From Agaricus subrufescens (taxonomy: Eukaryota > Basidiomycota > Agaricomycetes > Agaricales > Agaricaceae): 64,000 nt of DNA. The stretch's first letter is position 1. Each line of letters opens with the position of its first letter. Where the stretch lies: NCBI GenBank assembly GCA_029945375.1, contig CM057058.1:1240001-1304000 (forward strand). Direction: 5' to 3'. The position numbers were made by a program, and so were the translations under genes. This document shows, piece after piece, positions 10,361-22,373 of this stretch. Under the pieces are notes generated by a model. That model made no database searches and had not been told where the DNA came from. It was given only the letters and a program-made list of their open reading frames with translations.

Positions 10361-13171
10361 ATGCCAGATTTCTCACTCCTCGTCCCTCCATTCCTCCGTT
10401 TCTACCGTTCACGCTCGCTTTCATCGAAACCATCTCCTCTACGTCCACCTGATCATGTGGATACTGCTCACTCTTCTGGCTCTAGCATCTCTCCACCTCC
10501 ACCCTCCCGCCCCCTCCCAGAACAGCCAAAGAAACCGGTCCCTAAACCGTCTCAGCAATCCACTCCTGGATATACCCTGAATCCTCAAATCTCAACGGGT
10601 CGCCTTTTTGTTCACCGAGCAGACAAGCCATTGCCACAGCTTCCAACGTATGCGCTTACAACAACTTCGCAGCAATATCTAGAGCCTGAACATCTAAATG
10701 TGAGCTAATCTAATGATACTCAAGTGCGATTCCAGAAATTAAGATACTTGTAGCAATCGTTAAAACCACAGTACCAGAACATAGGCATGTTTAATGAAGC
10801 ACAAAATCTTACTGCGAGCGGAAACTTCGTCTATGGAAATGTGGGTACCGGTGAGGAAAAAGTCCTTTGGTACTGGTATCTTAGATTTCTATACTGACCG
10901 GATCTTTGCTGCTACCAGTTAGCTATTACTACACGTCCTCGGACCAATGTAAGTGTTATCCGTGTATCTCTCTGCGTATTGATCACAACGTTTGTCAGTC
11001 ATGAAAGATCTCCTGGAGAAAACCATACTTGGAGCAGAATTCGATTCTTCTGATCGTGATCCACCACCACGATGTCATCCCGGAACTCGTTTGGCCATAC
11101 TCGAGCGCTGCCTATACTTCATTTCCAATTGTAACGGAGCCAGGAAGATCTGCTGGGTAGTTGGTGCAGCTGGAGTTGGTAAATCAGCCATCATGCAGAA
11201 CGTGGCTGAATCTCCCGAGCTTACCGTGAACTACCACGCATCTGTCTTCTTCTCGATCAATGGGCGCAGTGATGGAACAAAAGTTGTCATAACCCTTTCC
11301 TACCAGTTGGCGACGAAATCCGTGCTGTATCGCCAATTCATTGAGCACGAGATCACCCGTGATCCATCACTCCTTCGATCGTCGATGGCTAAGCAATTCA
11401 AGAAGTTAATCGTTGAACCATTTATACACAAGCCCCAGCTGAAATCTACCAACCGGATCCTGATTATTATTGATGGCCTCGATGAATGTCAGGACGCCCA
11501 GATGCAGCTGGAATTCCTTCGTCTTATCTCCGATCTCTGCCTCGTGCACCCCTCTTCACCCCTGATATGGCTCATTGCCAGCCGGCCCGAAAGGCACATT
11601 ACTTCTTTCTTCTCCAGGCACAATAATATTGCTGCGTATGAGAAGGAGGAAATCCCTATAGATTCCGACGAGGCTCGTGCAGACATTGAACGTTTCCTTT
11701 ATGACAAATTCACGGAAATCAAAGACGCGTCGCCTTCACTGGATACCCACTGGCCTAATGAACGGGATTTCTGGAAGCTCGCTGACGCTGCTGGTGGACT
11801 GTTTGCATATGCGCATACAGCCATCAGATATATCGGCGACTCGGCGATTGGAAGCCCAGTGTTGCAGCTCTCTGAGGTGCTGTCCGTCATTGACGACCAC
11901 TTGATGACTGATCTATCCAGAGAAGAGCACCCGATGGCTTTACTTGATGCACTATATGATCGGATTCTGTCTAACGTTCCAGCCAAAATCATGACCAATA
12001 CCAGAAAGCTCCTACTCGCATTGGCGTTAGGTTGGGATCTACCCTTGAAGGACTGTAGAACTGGAAGGAACTTTATTGTGCTGTGCAACTGGTTGGGCAT
12101 GACACGCGACGAAGCCTATGCCGCTCTTAATCACCTGTATTCTGTTTTGTATGTCCCGCGGTGCGAAAAGGCCCATAAAGAGGGGCTCGAACCCTGTCAT
12201 AAATCGTTCATCGATTACATACGTGAATTCTCCAGATCCGGATTCTCACGTAATATCGAACACGAGGGACGACAACTCATGGCCAAATGCGCAATAAGAA
12301 TTTTGGAGGAGGCTCACGATGGTGTTGATTTCGGTGGTGGGGATTATGAGTTCCGCGATGGAGTAGTGGCCCGAGGTCCTGGCACTGGCGAAAGGATCTC
12401 ACTTACTTGGCTTGCTGATGAAGAGGTTGGCTGGAATGATAATGAAACGAGGCTGAGTATCTTTAAACTGGCGATCGGGGAGGTCGTAGCAGGGATAGCA
12501 AATGGCAACACCACCTTTCTGAGTGAGTTTTACATCTATCTTGTGACAACTCAGTTCGAGTGGTACAATGGCGACTTTCCATTTTCTGCCTTGTATGATC
12601 TGATATTTGTGAGCCATCTTTCTTCCTTTGTTTATGTTTTTTAATGCTAAAACTATAAATGAGGATGAATCTCGACGATCTCGATTTATGATCGAGGGCA
12701 CACTCCGGGAAACTCCCCTCGATATTGTTGACGTTTCGGAAATTTATGAATATAGAACCGTCAAATCGCAGTTTCGATGTCCTGCTACTGTCGTGGCGAA
12801 TTTATCTGATCCATGGGATGCTTCAGATTGTCGGGTGAGTGGTAAACCCGTGATCAACTTTCTGACGAATGCGTTGAATGAAGATTTGCTAGCATGAACG
12901 CGAATGTGACTGGAATGAAGGAGTGGACCAGGAGTGGAGGACTACATTTGTTCCACGAAAATGCCGTTGCTTTAAACGGCTTAAACGCCAGTTGGAAGAC
13001 TGGAAGATACGGTTTCCGGGGCACGCTGTTTCGATTTTGTTTACTTCTTCCCAGGATTGTTGTGTGGAGTTTCGGTTCGTTGATGCTGAGGATGGTGTGT
13101 CGGAGTGGACGTATTGGTTTTGGTGTAGGATTTTGACTGAGAGGCGTAAAAAGTATGGGATCTTTGTGTAA
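10361..13171 (+). CDS. NLR copy 4 (B-type NACHT protein), intact
   Basis: Predicted protein of 841 aa from exons 10361-10699, 10754-10850, 10919-10948, 10999-12608, 12664-12834 and 12893-13171. Exon 1 starts MPDFSLLVPPFLRFYRSRS and is rich in Pro/Ser. Exon 2 carries the B-type motif G-M-F-N-E-A-Q-N-L-T-A-S-G-N-F-V-Y-G-N. The NACHT exon starts F-M-K-D-L-L-E-K and contains PPPRCHPGTRLAILERC, P-loop GAAGVGKSAIMQ, DGLDEC and WLIASRPE. B-type features include RGPGTGERISLTW in the variable segment and, in the last exon, a basic Cys-containing R-K-C-R-C-F-K-R-L-K-R-Q instead of the A-type C-x2-C spacing. It is the best intact reference for interpreting broken copy 2. Confidence 0.9.
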
Positions 13172-13702
13172 TGTACAAATTTGTTCGCACCCAAGGGACT
13201 CGACGGTGTTCTAAGTGTCAGTCGTGATATATAATATTTCAGCTGAGTAATTTTGGGTAGCGCATAAAGCAACGCTCCTGCTTCAAACACTCATTCTAGC
13301 GATCGCCACATAGCTGGAAAAATCGCAGGATCCGAACCGTCAAATTAGATTGGGGAAGATGTTGTGATCAATAACAGGTCAGGTGTATCCGACAGCGAAC
13401 TCGTGCCTTGCACTAGGCCTCGACCAACAATGATCGTACTAGATAGAATTTTATTGGATCTTCAGTTTAGTTCTGGTCCTATAAAATACTAATCCCAAAA
13501 GTGATGTTGTTTTGAAATACTTGTTCGATTTGAAGTTGGGGCAGAAAAATCCAAAAGTTGCTGTAAGCCAGCCGTAAGCCAGGCGTAAGCGTTATGAGCA
13601 TTTGGGTGGAAGTGCGGACGCCTATAAATAGATTGCATCGACATGTTGTATGATGGACAGCTTGAATGGGCTTGGCCACTGCCCTCGTCCTGCCCCGCTG
13701 GA
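13172..13702 (+). promoter_or_regulatory. Spacer with TATA-containing promoter of NLR copy 5
   Basis: TATAAATA lies at 13623-13630, 73 bp before ATG 13703, in a block homologous to the copy 3 promoter. The rest of the spacer shows no gene. A short direct repeat of gtaagccag-like units sits near 13565-13592. Confidence 0.55.
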
Positions 13703-16164
13703 ATGCCTGACTTTCGCTTCCACCTCCCTCGATTCCTACGTTCTTGGCGCTCATCGCGCTCACATTCACATTCATCCTCGGCGGACCTTGGCAATGATGC
13801 GACCACCTCCGATTCCCCAAATTCCAGCCCAACTCCTGCTTTATCCCCTCGTCCTTCTTCTAGGCAACGCGCTCTGGAACCGGACACGCATGACGCTATC
13901 TCCAACTCGCACTCTCCCGTTCCCACTACCATAGCTTATCCTAAAGATCCCCCTCACCTCCATGGTGTGGGCATGGCGGGCAGAGATTCCGCGGGCCAAC
14001 CCTTGCCTGTGTCGTCGCCAATCACGTCGATCTCTGCACCCGAGTTCAGCCCGCCGGATTTGGCTTCCCAGCCACCCACTGGAGTCCCCCATCTTCTAGT
14101 TTCCACGGAATCAACATCATTCCCGCATTCATCATGTTCATTCGGGACACCAGTCCAACAATTCCTGCCTATTGAACGACAAATTGTGAGTCTCTCCTTA
14201 AAATCTTACTTGCAAATGTCAATGTTGAGCCATCCAAAGCTAGATTCAGCTGATAATTCCACACCATCGCGGTACCAAAGCCAGGAGGTATTTAAGAACG
14301 CGCATGATTTCTCTGTTATGGGGTCAAATTTCATTGACAATGCCAAGGGCAATAGTGAGTCATCATCACTGTGCACGGTTGGTTTCCCGGTCTCAAATAT
14401 CATATTTGCTAGTGACGTTGATGAACTACTATAACACCACCAATCAATGTAAGCAAGACGCCGAGTTATGTTATCACTATTGACCCGACTCTGACAGTCA
14501 TGGAGAAACTCTTGAAAGAAACGATCCCTGGGGCTGGTGCTGATTCCTCCGCCCGCGATCCACCCCCAAGATGTCATCCAGGAACTCGTTTGGCGATTCT
14601 CGAACGATGCATAGATTTTATTGCTCACTGTAACGGAGTCCAAAAGATACGTTGGGTCGTTGGAGCCGCCGGAGTGGGAAAGTCCGCTGTCATGCAGAGT
14701 GTTACCGAGTCGCGCCAGCTAGCAGTGGTATCCCAAGCATCTGTTTTCCTTTCCATCAATGGACGCAGTGAGGGAGCAAGAACCATTATCACACTCTCCT
14801 ACCAGTTTGCTGCCAAATCACAGTCATACCGTCGGGCTATTGAGGACGAGGTCAATCGAGATCCATCCCTTCTTCAGTCATCGATGGCCATTCAATTTGA
14901 GAGGTTTATCGTTCAGCCGTTCATCCACAACCCCGACATTAACTCTGCCGGCCGCGTATTGATTATTATTGATGGCCTTGACGAGTGTAATGACACACGT
15001 ACCAAGGTCGAGCTCCTCCGTCTTATCGCTGGCTTCTGTATCTCGTATTCTTCCTCGCCCATCGTATGGATCATTGCCAGCCGCCCTGAACCCCACATCG
15101 TTTCATTCTTTGCTAAACCCGAGGTCATACCAGCATATGAAAAGGAGGAAATTGCTGTGGACACTAATGAGGCTCGCGCTGATGTTGAACGGTTCCTCCG
15201 TCACGAGTTGAAGGAGATTGCGAGAGAATCGGATTCACTTGAACCATGCTGGCCCGATGAGCAGCATTTATGGAAATTGGCGAATGCTGCGGGTGGGCTA
15301 TTTGCCTATGCGCAGACTGTCGTCAGATATATTGGTGACCCAAATTTTGGCGACCCGGCCTCGCAGCTCTCTGACGTCATCAATGTGATTGATGATCTTC
15401 CAATGTCCGAGCTTTCACGAGAAGAACATCCGATGGCTCTTCTTGATGCGCTGTATGCCCGCATCTTATCCAATATTCCACGCAGAACCATGGCTAATAC
15501 TCGAAAACTCTTACTGGCGCTGGTATCACAATGGGGCAACGCCTTGCAGAATCAGAGGAGTTTCATTGTCTTGTGCAATTGGTTGGGGATGACTGCTGAC
15601 GAGGCATATGCGGCTCTCAACCGGCTCCGTTCCGTTTTGGATTTTCCTCGCCGCCATGAGGCACATGAAATCCCACTAAAACCTTTCCACAAATCATTTG
15701 TTGACCATATCTTCCGCTCTGGGTTTTCCGACGACGTCAGACTTGAAGCTCGCCAAATCATGGTTCGCTGTGCATTTAGAGTGCTAGAAGAAGCTCCCGA
15801 TGGCGTTGATCTTGATGTTGAAGGTTATGATTTCGTTCTTGGTAGGCTAGCTTGCCATACTGGTGCTCGTGGCAACATTTCAGTTTCTTGGCCGGCCCAT
15901 AAGGGGATGTCAACCTGGGACGACTCGAGAACGCGGCTGAATTTGTATCAGCTCGCAATCGGAGAAGTTGCGGCGGGGGTAAAGCGTGGAGATCCAGTGT
16001 TCCAGAGCGAGTCCTACATCAAACTCTTGACCACTGCATTTGGAGTTCGTTATGACAGCGCTCTTTTCGATGAATTGCGCGACGTGGTATTTGTGAGTGC
16101 CCATAATCAATTTTCTACTTTGCTTAACGGTATTTACATAGTTAATTGGCGATCTATTACATGA
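13703..16164 (+). CDS. NLR copy 5 (A-type), C-terminal exons missing
   Basis: Exons 13703-14185, 14240-14354, 14413-14448 and 14498-16092 match the array plan: LPRFLRSWRSSRSH start, a long Ser/Pro/Thr-rich tail, exon 2 motif F-K-N-A-H-D-F-S-V-M-G-S-N-F-I-D-N, P-loop GAAGVGKSAVMQ and DGLDEC. The usual donor (GTGAGT at 16093) is still there, but the expected exon 5 start (GATAAATCTCG) and exon 6 are absent downstream; unrelated sequence follows. If the donor is not used, the frame reads through to a stop at 16162-16164, giving about 766 aa without the C-terminal module. It is therefore a 3'-truncated paralog that may still make an NLR lacking its presumed sensor end, or a decaying gene. Confidence 0.8.
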
Positions 16165-16630
16165 TATTGATTTGCTTTCCGTTCATCACACTTTTATACA
16201 TTCTACGGATACGTCTACTAGTGGGCCTCGCTGACAAAGGAGATTTGGTTTCTTCTTATTGTGATAGCATGCCGGCTGTCCGTAGAGGTGCCGATAACCA
16301 AACTTCAATTACATAAGAGTAGAGATACGGCCAGCACTTGCAGTCATTGTGAGCGTCAGCCCATAAGCGGGTTAACCTAGTTAGACCGCACCTGGGTAAG
16401 TAGGACGTTTGAATGCACCTGACCAGGAAATTCATATACCGAGTTGCCTGTTAAACCTGGCAGAGAGAGATACGATTATACCTCAACAAGTCTATATACA
16501 CGGCATAGAGTCTGTGGAAGCATCCGAAGTTGTCAGAAGCGTGGGTAAAATAGGGACACTTCTGAATAGGTTGTGTCGACACGTTGATGGACAGCTCGAA
16601 TGGGCTTTGGCACTGCCTTCGACGTCCCCC
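16165..16630. other. Spacer replacing the 3' exons of copy 5; promoter region of copy 6
   Basis: No gene is supported. The sequence is unrelated to the 3' ends of the other copies, which marks the deletion or rearrangement that removed exons 5-6 of copy 5. Near 16580 the region aligns with the A-type promoter block, but the position of the TATA box reads tgaatagg here instead of tataaata. Confidence 0.5.
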
Positions 16631-19536
16631 ATGCCTGGGTTCACCTTCCACCTTCCTCGGTTCCTACGTTCTCGTCGCTCATCGCGCTCCCATTTGTCGA
16701 CAAACTCTCGCACTGATGCAGCCACCCCAAATCTCAGTCCGAGCCCTGTCATGTCCTCTCGTCCTTCCTCAAGCCATGGTGCGACGAAGCAGGACACGGA
16801 TACCGGAATCGGAACCTCTCATTTATCGGCCATTTCAAGTAATCTAACCACAGGTTGCCTTGGTGCTGACAAAGAGGTGGAAAACCAGTCCTCGCCTCTG
16901 TCGCAGGAGATCGCACCATCAAACGATATCAACTCAATCTCTGTACCAAAGCTCAACCTTCCCGATTCGGCTTCTCAGATGCCTGTTCGTACTCCCAAAT
17001 CCACAGACTCAATTGAGACTGGGCGTGCGCCGTGTTCGCTCGCAATTCCCTCACAACAATCTTTGGTTCTAGAACATCAAACGGTCAGTCTCATCTGTAT
17101 ATTTCGGACACTGTCGTTGAAACAGTCAAAGCCACCATCTAGCAACCATCTTCTACCATCACCACGGGGCGAGGGCATATTCAAGAAAGCACATGACATT
17201 TCTATTGTGGGGTCGAACTTTATTGACAACGCTAACGGCAGTGGTAAGGCATGCTCATTACATGTGACTACTTTCCCAATTTTGAACAATGATTCCGCTA
17301 GTTACACTAATGAGCAACGTCACCACTTCGAACCATTGTAAGAGTTATATATATCTTGTTATCCCTGCTGACTGCCATTCCGCTAGTCATGAAGGACCTT
17401 CTAAAGGAAACAATCCCTGGGGCGGCGTCAGATTCCTCCGCTCGTGATCCACCGCCAAGGTGCCATCCCGGAACGCGCTTGGCAATCCTTGACCGGTGCA
17501 TAAACTTTATTACCCATTGCGACGGAGTCAAAAAGATGCGCTGGATAGTTGGAGGTGCAGGAGTAGGAAAGTCTGCTGTCATGCAGAATGTCGCCGAGTC
17601 ACCAAAGCTTTTAGTAGCCTCGCAAGCATCGGTTTTCCTGTCTATCAATGGACGTAACGAGGGAACGAAAACCATCGTCACACTCTCTTACCAGTTCGCC
17701 GCCAAATCCGACTTATACCGTCAGCTCATCGAGGACAAGGTCAATCGTGACCCATCTCTCTTGCAAGCGTCGATGGCTGTCCAGTTCGAGAAGTTCATTG
17801 TTCAGCCATTCATTCACAACCGCGACCTGAACTCTGCTGGACGCGTGCTCATCATTGTTGATGGCCTTGACGAATGCAAGGAAACACGAACTCAGGTCGA
17901 GCTCCTCCGCCTTATCTCTAGCTTCTGCATCTCGTATCCTTCTTCATCCATCGTGTGGCTCATTGCCAGCCGCCCTGAACCACACATAATCTCCTTCTTT
18001 GCCAAATCCGAGGTCATGCCAGCGTATGAAAAGGAGGAAATTGCCGTAGATTCGAACGAGGCTCGCGCTGACGTTGAACGGTTCCTTCGCCATGAATTGA
18101 CTGAGATAGGGAGGGCATCGGACTCACTTGAGCCATCTTGGCCCAATGAACAGCATTTGTGGAAATTAGCGAATGCTGCGGGCGGGCTGTTCGCATATGC
18201 GCAGACCGTCATCAAATATATTGGCGATTCAAACGTTGGGGACCCGGCCTCGCAGCTTTCTGATGTCCTGAACGTAATCGATGAACTGCCGATATCCGAC
18301 CTGTCCCGAGAAGAACACCCAATGGCTCTTCTCGATGCACTGTATGCCCGCATCCTATCCAATGTTCCTCCCAAAAATATGGCTAACACCCGGAAGCTCT
18401 TACTACTGCTGTCATCAGATTGGGATTCGGCCTTGAGATTCGGAACAAACTTTATCGTCCTATGCAATTGGTTAGGGATGACGGCTGATGAAGCTTATGC
18501 GGCACTCAATCGTCTTCGATCTGTTTTGTCGTTTCCCCACCGCCATAATGCCCACGACGAACCTTTAAAACCTTTTCATAAATCATTTGTCGACCATATA
18601 TCTCGATCTGGATTTTCCACCAACATCAAACTTGAAGCTCGACAACTCATGATAGAGTGTGCATTCAGAGTGTTAAAGGATGCTCCCCGTGGCATTGACC
18701 TTGACGTTGATGACACGCATTATTCTTTTAACCATGGCAAATTGGATCGCCATACTGGTGCTGGTGACGAGATTTCGATTACGTGGCCGGCTCGTGAGGG
18801 AGTTAAATGGGATGACGCAAGTACGCGACTGAGTATGTATCAGCTGGCAGTTGGAGAAGTTTCAGCTGGGATACAGCGTGGAGATCCAGTGTTCCAAAGC
18901 GAGACCTACGTGAAAATCTTTACCACTCGGTTTCGAACCAGATTTGGGGAATTTCCTTTGTATGAATTGCGTGACTTGGTCCTTGTAAGTGCCCCACAAT
19001 CGATCTGTTCCTTACTTGTAGGACTAAGATTATACATGAAGGATAAATCTCGACGCCATGAATTCATGAAGCACGGCATAATCGAGCAAGTACCTGCCAA
19101 GTCAATCCAAGTTTCGCAATTCGACAAAGACTGCTCTATAAAGATGCACTTTCGCCGTTCCGCTTCAACGACTTTACCTGATGTATGGGAATCAAGTTGC
19201 AAGGTGAGTAAAGCATTCATGTTTGTAGACAGACGCTGATGTCTTATTGCAAAGCATGAACGCAAGGGTCAGTTCGAAGAAGGAGTAGAACACGATTGGG
19301 TTACTTCCTTTACTCCGCGCAACTGTTCATTTTGTTATGAGAGGCTTAAACGTCAATGGGAAAGTTGGGCTGCCCGGTTTCCCGATCGCACGGTTCCGAT
19401 TATGTTCACTTCAACGTATTACTGTGGTATCGAGGTTGAGTTGGATGACTTGGAGGATGGTGTGTCGGAGTGGAGTTATGTGTTCTTTCTTTATCTTAAT
19501 GAGGGCGAACGCCAGAAACTTGGTAGTACTATATAA
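16631..19536 (+). CDS. NLR copy 6 (A-type NACHT protein), intact
   Basis: Predicted protein of 882 aa from exons 16631-17083, 17126-17243, 17302-17337, 17387-18984, 19042-19203 and 19255-19536. Exon 1: MPGFTFHLPRFLRSRRSSRSH then a long Ser/Thr/Pro tail. Exon 2: F-K-K-A-H-D-I-S-I-V-G-S-N-F-I-D-N. The P-loop reads GGAGVGKSAVMQ, with Gly for the usual Ala at its second position. Walker B (IVDGLDEC) and WLIASRPE are present. The variable segment (D-V-D-D-T-H-Y-S-F-N-H-G) differs from neighbours. The last exon has N-C-S-F-C-Y-E-R-L-K-R-Q, but two otherwise conserved residues changed: C-C became C-G and EWTYWFW became EWSYVFF. The TATA box seen in copies 3 and 5 is not preserved, so expression may differ. 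Confidence 0.88.
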
Positions 19537-19576
19537 TGTATCAGGTACTATTGGATTGTTCTTGATATTTCAGAGA

Positions 19577-21479
19577 TGACATTGGCACTAAGATTCGAAG
19601 TCGGAGATACCAGCTCTAACTTGATGCCTTCTGATTGGGCTGCTCAAATTGCAGTTGAGGCGAAGGCGGAAAGTCCTGACAGTGAACGGATCCATCCCTC
19701 CTGAAGTCGTCCATGGCGGTCCAATTCGAGAAATTCATCATTCAACCATTCATCCACAACCCTGACATAAACTCCGCTGGCCGCGTGCTGATTATCGTTG
19801 ATGGCCTTGATGAGTCCAAGGAAACACGTACCCAGGTCGAGCTTCTCCGCCTTATCACTAATTTTTGCATCGCACATCCTTCCTCGCCCATTGTATGGCT
19901 TATTGCCAGCCGCCCTGAACCACACATCATCTCCTTCTTTGCTAAACCCCAGGTCGCAGCAGTATATGAGAAGGAAGAGGTTGTCGTAGATTCTGATGAG
20001 GCCCGCGCAGATGTTGAACGCTTCCTTCGCCACGAGTTGAAAGAGATATGGAACGCATCAGATCCGCTTGATTCTCACTGGCCCGATGAACGGCATTTGT
20101 GGAAACTGGCTAACGCAGCGGGTGGGCTATTCGCATATGCGCAGACGGTGACCAGATACATTGGTGACTCGAGTATCGGGGACCCAGCCATGCAACTCTT
20201 GGATGTTCTCAATGTGATTGACGAGCTTCCCATGTCCGAGCTGTCCCGTGAGGAGCACCCGATGGCTTTACTTGATGCATTATATGCCCGAATCCTATCC
20301 AAAATTCCAGTCAAAATCATGGCTTACGCCCGAAAACTCTTACTGGTGTTGTCGTCGGATTGGGGCTTGGCCCTGCATGATGGAAGGAACTTCATTGTCT
20401 TGTGCAATTGGTTAGGAATGACTGCTGATGAAGCTTATGCGGTTCTCAATCGACTTCGTTCGGTTTTGGCCTTTCCCGAACGCCTTCAAGCCCATAAGGG
20501 ACTACCCAAAACTTTTCACAAATCATTTGTTGACTACATATCGAGATCTGGGTTTTCTGCGGATATCAAGCTTGAAGCTCGACAAATCATGATCCAATGT
20601 GCATTCAGAGTACTGAATGAGGCACCCCATGGCGTTGATCTCGATCTCGATATTTCGCATTTTTCTTTTTATCATGGCAGGCTTGCTTGCGTGAGGGGCG
20701 CTGAAGAACAAATTACGATTACTTGGCCAGCTAGTGCGGGAGTTCGCTGGGACGACACAAGAACTCAGCTGAGTATGTATCAGCTAGCGATTGGCGAAAT
20801 CGTGAAAGGGATAAGACGTGGAGATTTAGTGTTCCAGAATGAACGTTACATCAAGCTTTTGACCACCCAGCTCGATTTTTATTCTGAGACTTTTCCCTTT
20901 GATCAATTGCGGGACTTGGCATTTGTAAGTTTCCCGAAATTTCATGTGTTATAGACGTGGGTGACTGACATCATACGTCAGGATAAAGTTAGACGGTACG
21001 AATTCATCGAGCAAGGCATACTGAGCGAAATACCTGCAAATGCGATCAATATTTCCAAGATTGAGGAACATCGCACTATCAAGACGCAGTTTGAGCGCCC
21101 TGTCCGAAAAATGGCCCTGCCTGATTCGTGGAGATCATCTTGCAATGTAAGTGAGATATTGGGCTTTAGAAACGCCTGCTGAGCCCGCGTCATACAGCAT
21201 CAACCAGTGCGTCAAACTCAGCATGGAACGAAACAGAGTTGGACAAGCGCGTTTACCTATCGCGATTGTACTTCTTGCTCTGGCAGGCTTGAGCGTCAAT
21301 TGGAGAGTTGGAAAACGGAGCTTGCGGATCACAGCGTCGTGATTATGTTCACTTCAGGAGAGTACTGCTGTGTCGAAGTTGCATTTGTTGATCCAGAGGA
21401 CTATGTGTCGGAGTGGACTTATTGGTTCTGGCTTTACCTTTCACCGGAGGAGCGTAGAAATCTTGGGAGTAAGATATAA
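19577..21479 (+). pseudogene. NLR copy 7 (A-type), 5'-truncated, no P-loop
   Basis: Homology to the array starts abruptly at about 19704 inside the NACHT exon (M-A-V-Q-F-E-K-F), so exons 1-3 and the first ~130 NACHT residues, including the P-loop, are gone. From there the frame is open to the donor at 20925, followed by exons 20982-21146 and 21198-21479 (TAA). An ATG at 19713 would give 552 aa. Walker B is altered from DGLDECK to DGLDESK. The last exon keeps C-T-S-C-S-G-R-L-E-R-Q and EWTYWFW. Nucleotides 19577-19703 are of unclear origin. Without a P-loop it cannot be a normal NTPase; it could be a pseudogene or a regulatory truncated form. Confidence 0.8.
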
Positions 21480-22051
21480 TGTACCATAAACCACGCAGCT
21501 GATCTCTCATTTCCGAGAATGCCGAGACTTGAGGCTTTTGGATTTGCCAATGTGACGTTATTGGTAATTTGGATGTTACCTATGATGAGGGTTTGATGCC
21601 ATGTTCATGAATGGTAATGGCCATTTTGGTCAATCTATCGGGTGCCTATGTCCTGTGGTCCACGTATATAGGAGGGACGGGGAATATGTATACTAAATGA
21701 GCGCGTATCAATAATATCAGTCGATGATGTGTGCACACCAAATGAATGAAAGGTTGACCTATGTGATGCATTTATTATGAGACGAACGGCCACCAAACCG
21801 GCACCTCCCGGGCGGTGTGGGAAAAAGAAGCCGACGAATGACTACATCTTACAAGGAAACGGTGACCTTGACGGTTCCTCAGTTGTTGGTTCTGGGCAGG
21901 CACACGGCATTCCTGGTGTCAGGCAACGCTACGGACAACTTTGCTTTTGGCCACGACTTTCCCCGTGCTTGCATCTTCATACCGCTATCTACAAATTCAC
22001 ACACCTTACCATTTACCTTCGTCTTCGCTGCATCCACTACCAGATTGTACA
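21480..22051. other. Spacer between copy 7 and the 5' remnant before copy 8
   Basis: These 572 bp contain no supported gene. Several overlapping open frames (21777-22092) lack any recognisable domain and are not conserved in the array. Confidence 0.4.
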
Positions 22052-22373
22052 ATGATGAACGCTGCTGGCTCGGTCTCTACACCCAATCTTAGCCCTCAGC
22101 GACCGCCTGATGATCTTCCACATAGTCCTAATTCCACTGTTTCAACCCATTCCCCCCGTAAATCGTATCCAGCTGCAACACCATCGCAACAATTGCTGTT
22201 TTCGGAACAACAAAGTGTGAGTCTTCACCGCAGATCTTGCTTGTGAATGGTGACACTGGAACATTCAAAGAAGTCTTCGGGTAATGATTTCCCGCTTTCG
22301 CAGTACCAGAACGAGGACACGTACCGAGACGCATCCGATTCTACACTGGCGGGAGCAAATTGTACTGACAACA
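22052..22373 (+). pseudogene. A-type NLR 5' remnant (exons 1-2) ahead of copy 8
   Basis: From ATG 22052 a Ser/Pro-rich exon 1 tail ends at 22216 with the usual GTGAGT donor. An exon 2 equivalent (22271-22373) keeps acceptor, donor and phase, but its motif has decayed: D-A-S-D-S-T-L-A-G-A-N-C-T-D-N keeps only the A, G and D-N positions. No A-type NACHT exon follows; B-type sequence does. This is the left half of a deletion junction between an A-type and a B-type unit. Confidence 0.65.
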
